Source of the DNA: Stenotrophomonas nitritireducens
GTDB lineage: Bacteria > Pseudomonadota > Gammaproteobacteria > Xanthomonadales > Xanthomonadaceae
DNA length: 64,000 nucleotides
NCBI RefSeq assembly: GCF_001700965.1
Contig: NZ_CP016756.1
Coordinates: 434,001-498,000 of the forward strand
Reading direction: 5' to 3'
Position numbers and translations under genes: made by a program. The notes under the pieces are model-generated. The model saw nothing but the letters and a program-made list of their open reading frames with translations. It ran no database searches and was not told the origin of the DNA. The first letter of the stretch is position 1; each line of letters begins with the position of its first letter. This document shows, in pieces, positions 63,828-64,000 of this stretch.

Positions 63828-64000
63828 AGATGTGCTCTGTCGGCGACCGGAAAACGGAAGCCGGCCAGCTACCGACACCCCGCTTGGCGTGTTGCAAAAT
63901 GCGAAGCGGGGCTGCAGCAACTGTACGCTCTGATTAGCTTGGTCTTGCAGCGACAGGTCAGTCGCAATCATGTCATCCGTAGCAGCGGTCTACCGCTATA
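63828..64000. other. Right edge, no gene seen
   Basis: Contains an 8-bp-arm hairpin (CCCCGCTT 63878-63885 with AAGCGGGG 63904-63911) without a T run. No convincing gene within the window. Confidence 0.5.

Overview
The window looks like a chromosomal segment of a gammaproteobacterium of the Xanthomonadaceae/Lysobacteraceae, most probably Stenotrophomonas or a close relative. Codon use is GC-rich throughout. Paired palindromes beginning GTAG and built on TGCCGAGCCATGCTCGGCA match the SMAG-type REP family described in Stenotrophomonas maltophilia. Several loci (zwf-glk-pgl-edd-eda, a DUF1674 gene beside sdhCDAB, an Oar-like TonB receptor with a LacI regulator) are also typical of the group. I saw no prophage, insertion sequence, CRISPR array, tRNA or rRNA gene.

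Layout. 1-2902 (minus): a cut-off gamma-glutamyltranspeptidase, a YfhL-type ferredoxin, a lipoprotein, coaD and rsmD. 3103-8275 (plus): htpG, ftsY, mutY and the iron-trafficking gene yggX. 8361-15453 (minus): a lipoprotein, lolD, a lolC/E-type permease, and a complex II block running sdhAF4-sdhC-sdhD-sdhA-sdhB-sdhE-ygfX, with ygfZ divergent at 15493. 16636-23983: an orphan sugar-ABC ATPase facing away from a complete glucose-to-Entner-Doudoroff operon (zwf-glk-pgl-edd-eda). 24372-36454 (minus): a glycan-use locus made of a LacI regulator, TonB-dependent receptor, GH144-like lipoprotein, binding lipoprotein, two ABC permeases and a large secreted discoidin/six-hairpin protein. 36586-40931: bolA, yciI, then scpA-scpB-rluB. 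41053-44323: an accessory-looking stretch with an Ig-repeat protein and a Phd/zeta-type toxin-antitoxin pair. 44421-47240 (minus): a periplasmic protein, an omega-amidase, a membrane protein and a YbdL-type aminotransferase. 47411-60037 (plus): cytochrome c maturation genes. 60442-63827: metX, a periplasmic-type ATP-dependent DNA ligase, a CSD-DUF1294 protein and a small membrane protein.

The most striking feature is in the ccm region. ccmA-ccmB and ccmC-ccmD-ccmE-ccmF-ccmG-ccmH-ccmI, normally contiguous, are separated by a 5.7-kb block (48815-54494). It encodes a TetR regulator, a decaheme cytochrome of the MtrA/PioA/DmsE type, an MtrB/PioB-type outer-membrane porin, a diheme cytochrome c4-like protein and an azurin. 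The set reads as a trans-outer-membrane electron conduit plus two soluble periplasmic carriers, embedded in the machinery that matures its own cytochromes. No surface cytochrome (MtrC-like) and no HiPIP (PioC-like) is encoded here, so the direction of electron flow and the outside partner are open.

The sugar part also fits together. A glycan would cross the outer membrane through the TonB receptor, be cut by the GH144-like and discoidin proteins, and enter through the binding protein and two permeases, probably driven by the ATPase at 16636. Glucose released would be phosphorylated by Glk and run through Zwf-Pgl-Edd-Eda. Beta-1,2-glucan is my guess for the substrate, from the GH144 resemblance only. 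Several intergenic repeat families occur, including a 120-nt inverted pair (about 97% identical) flanking the ftsY-to-sdhE segment.
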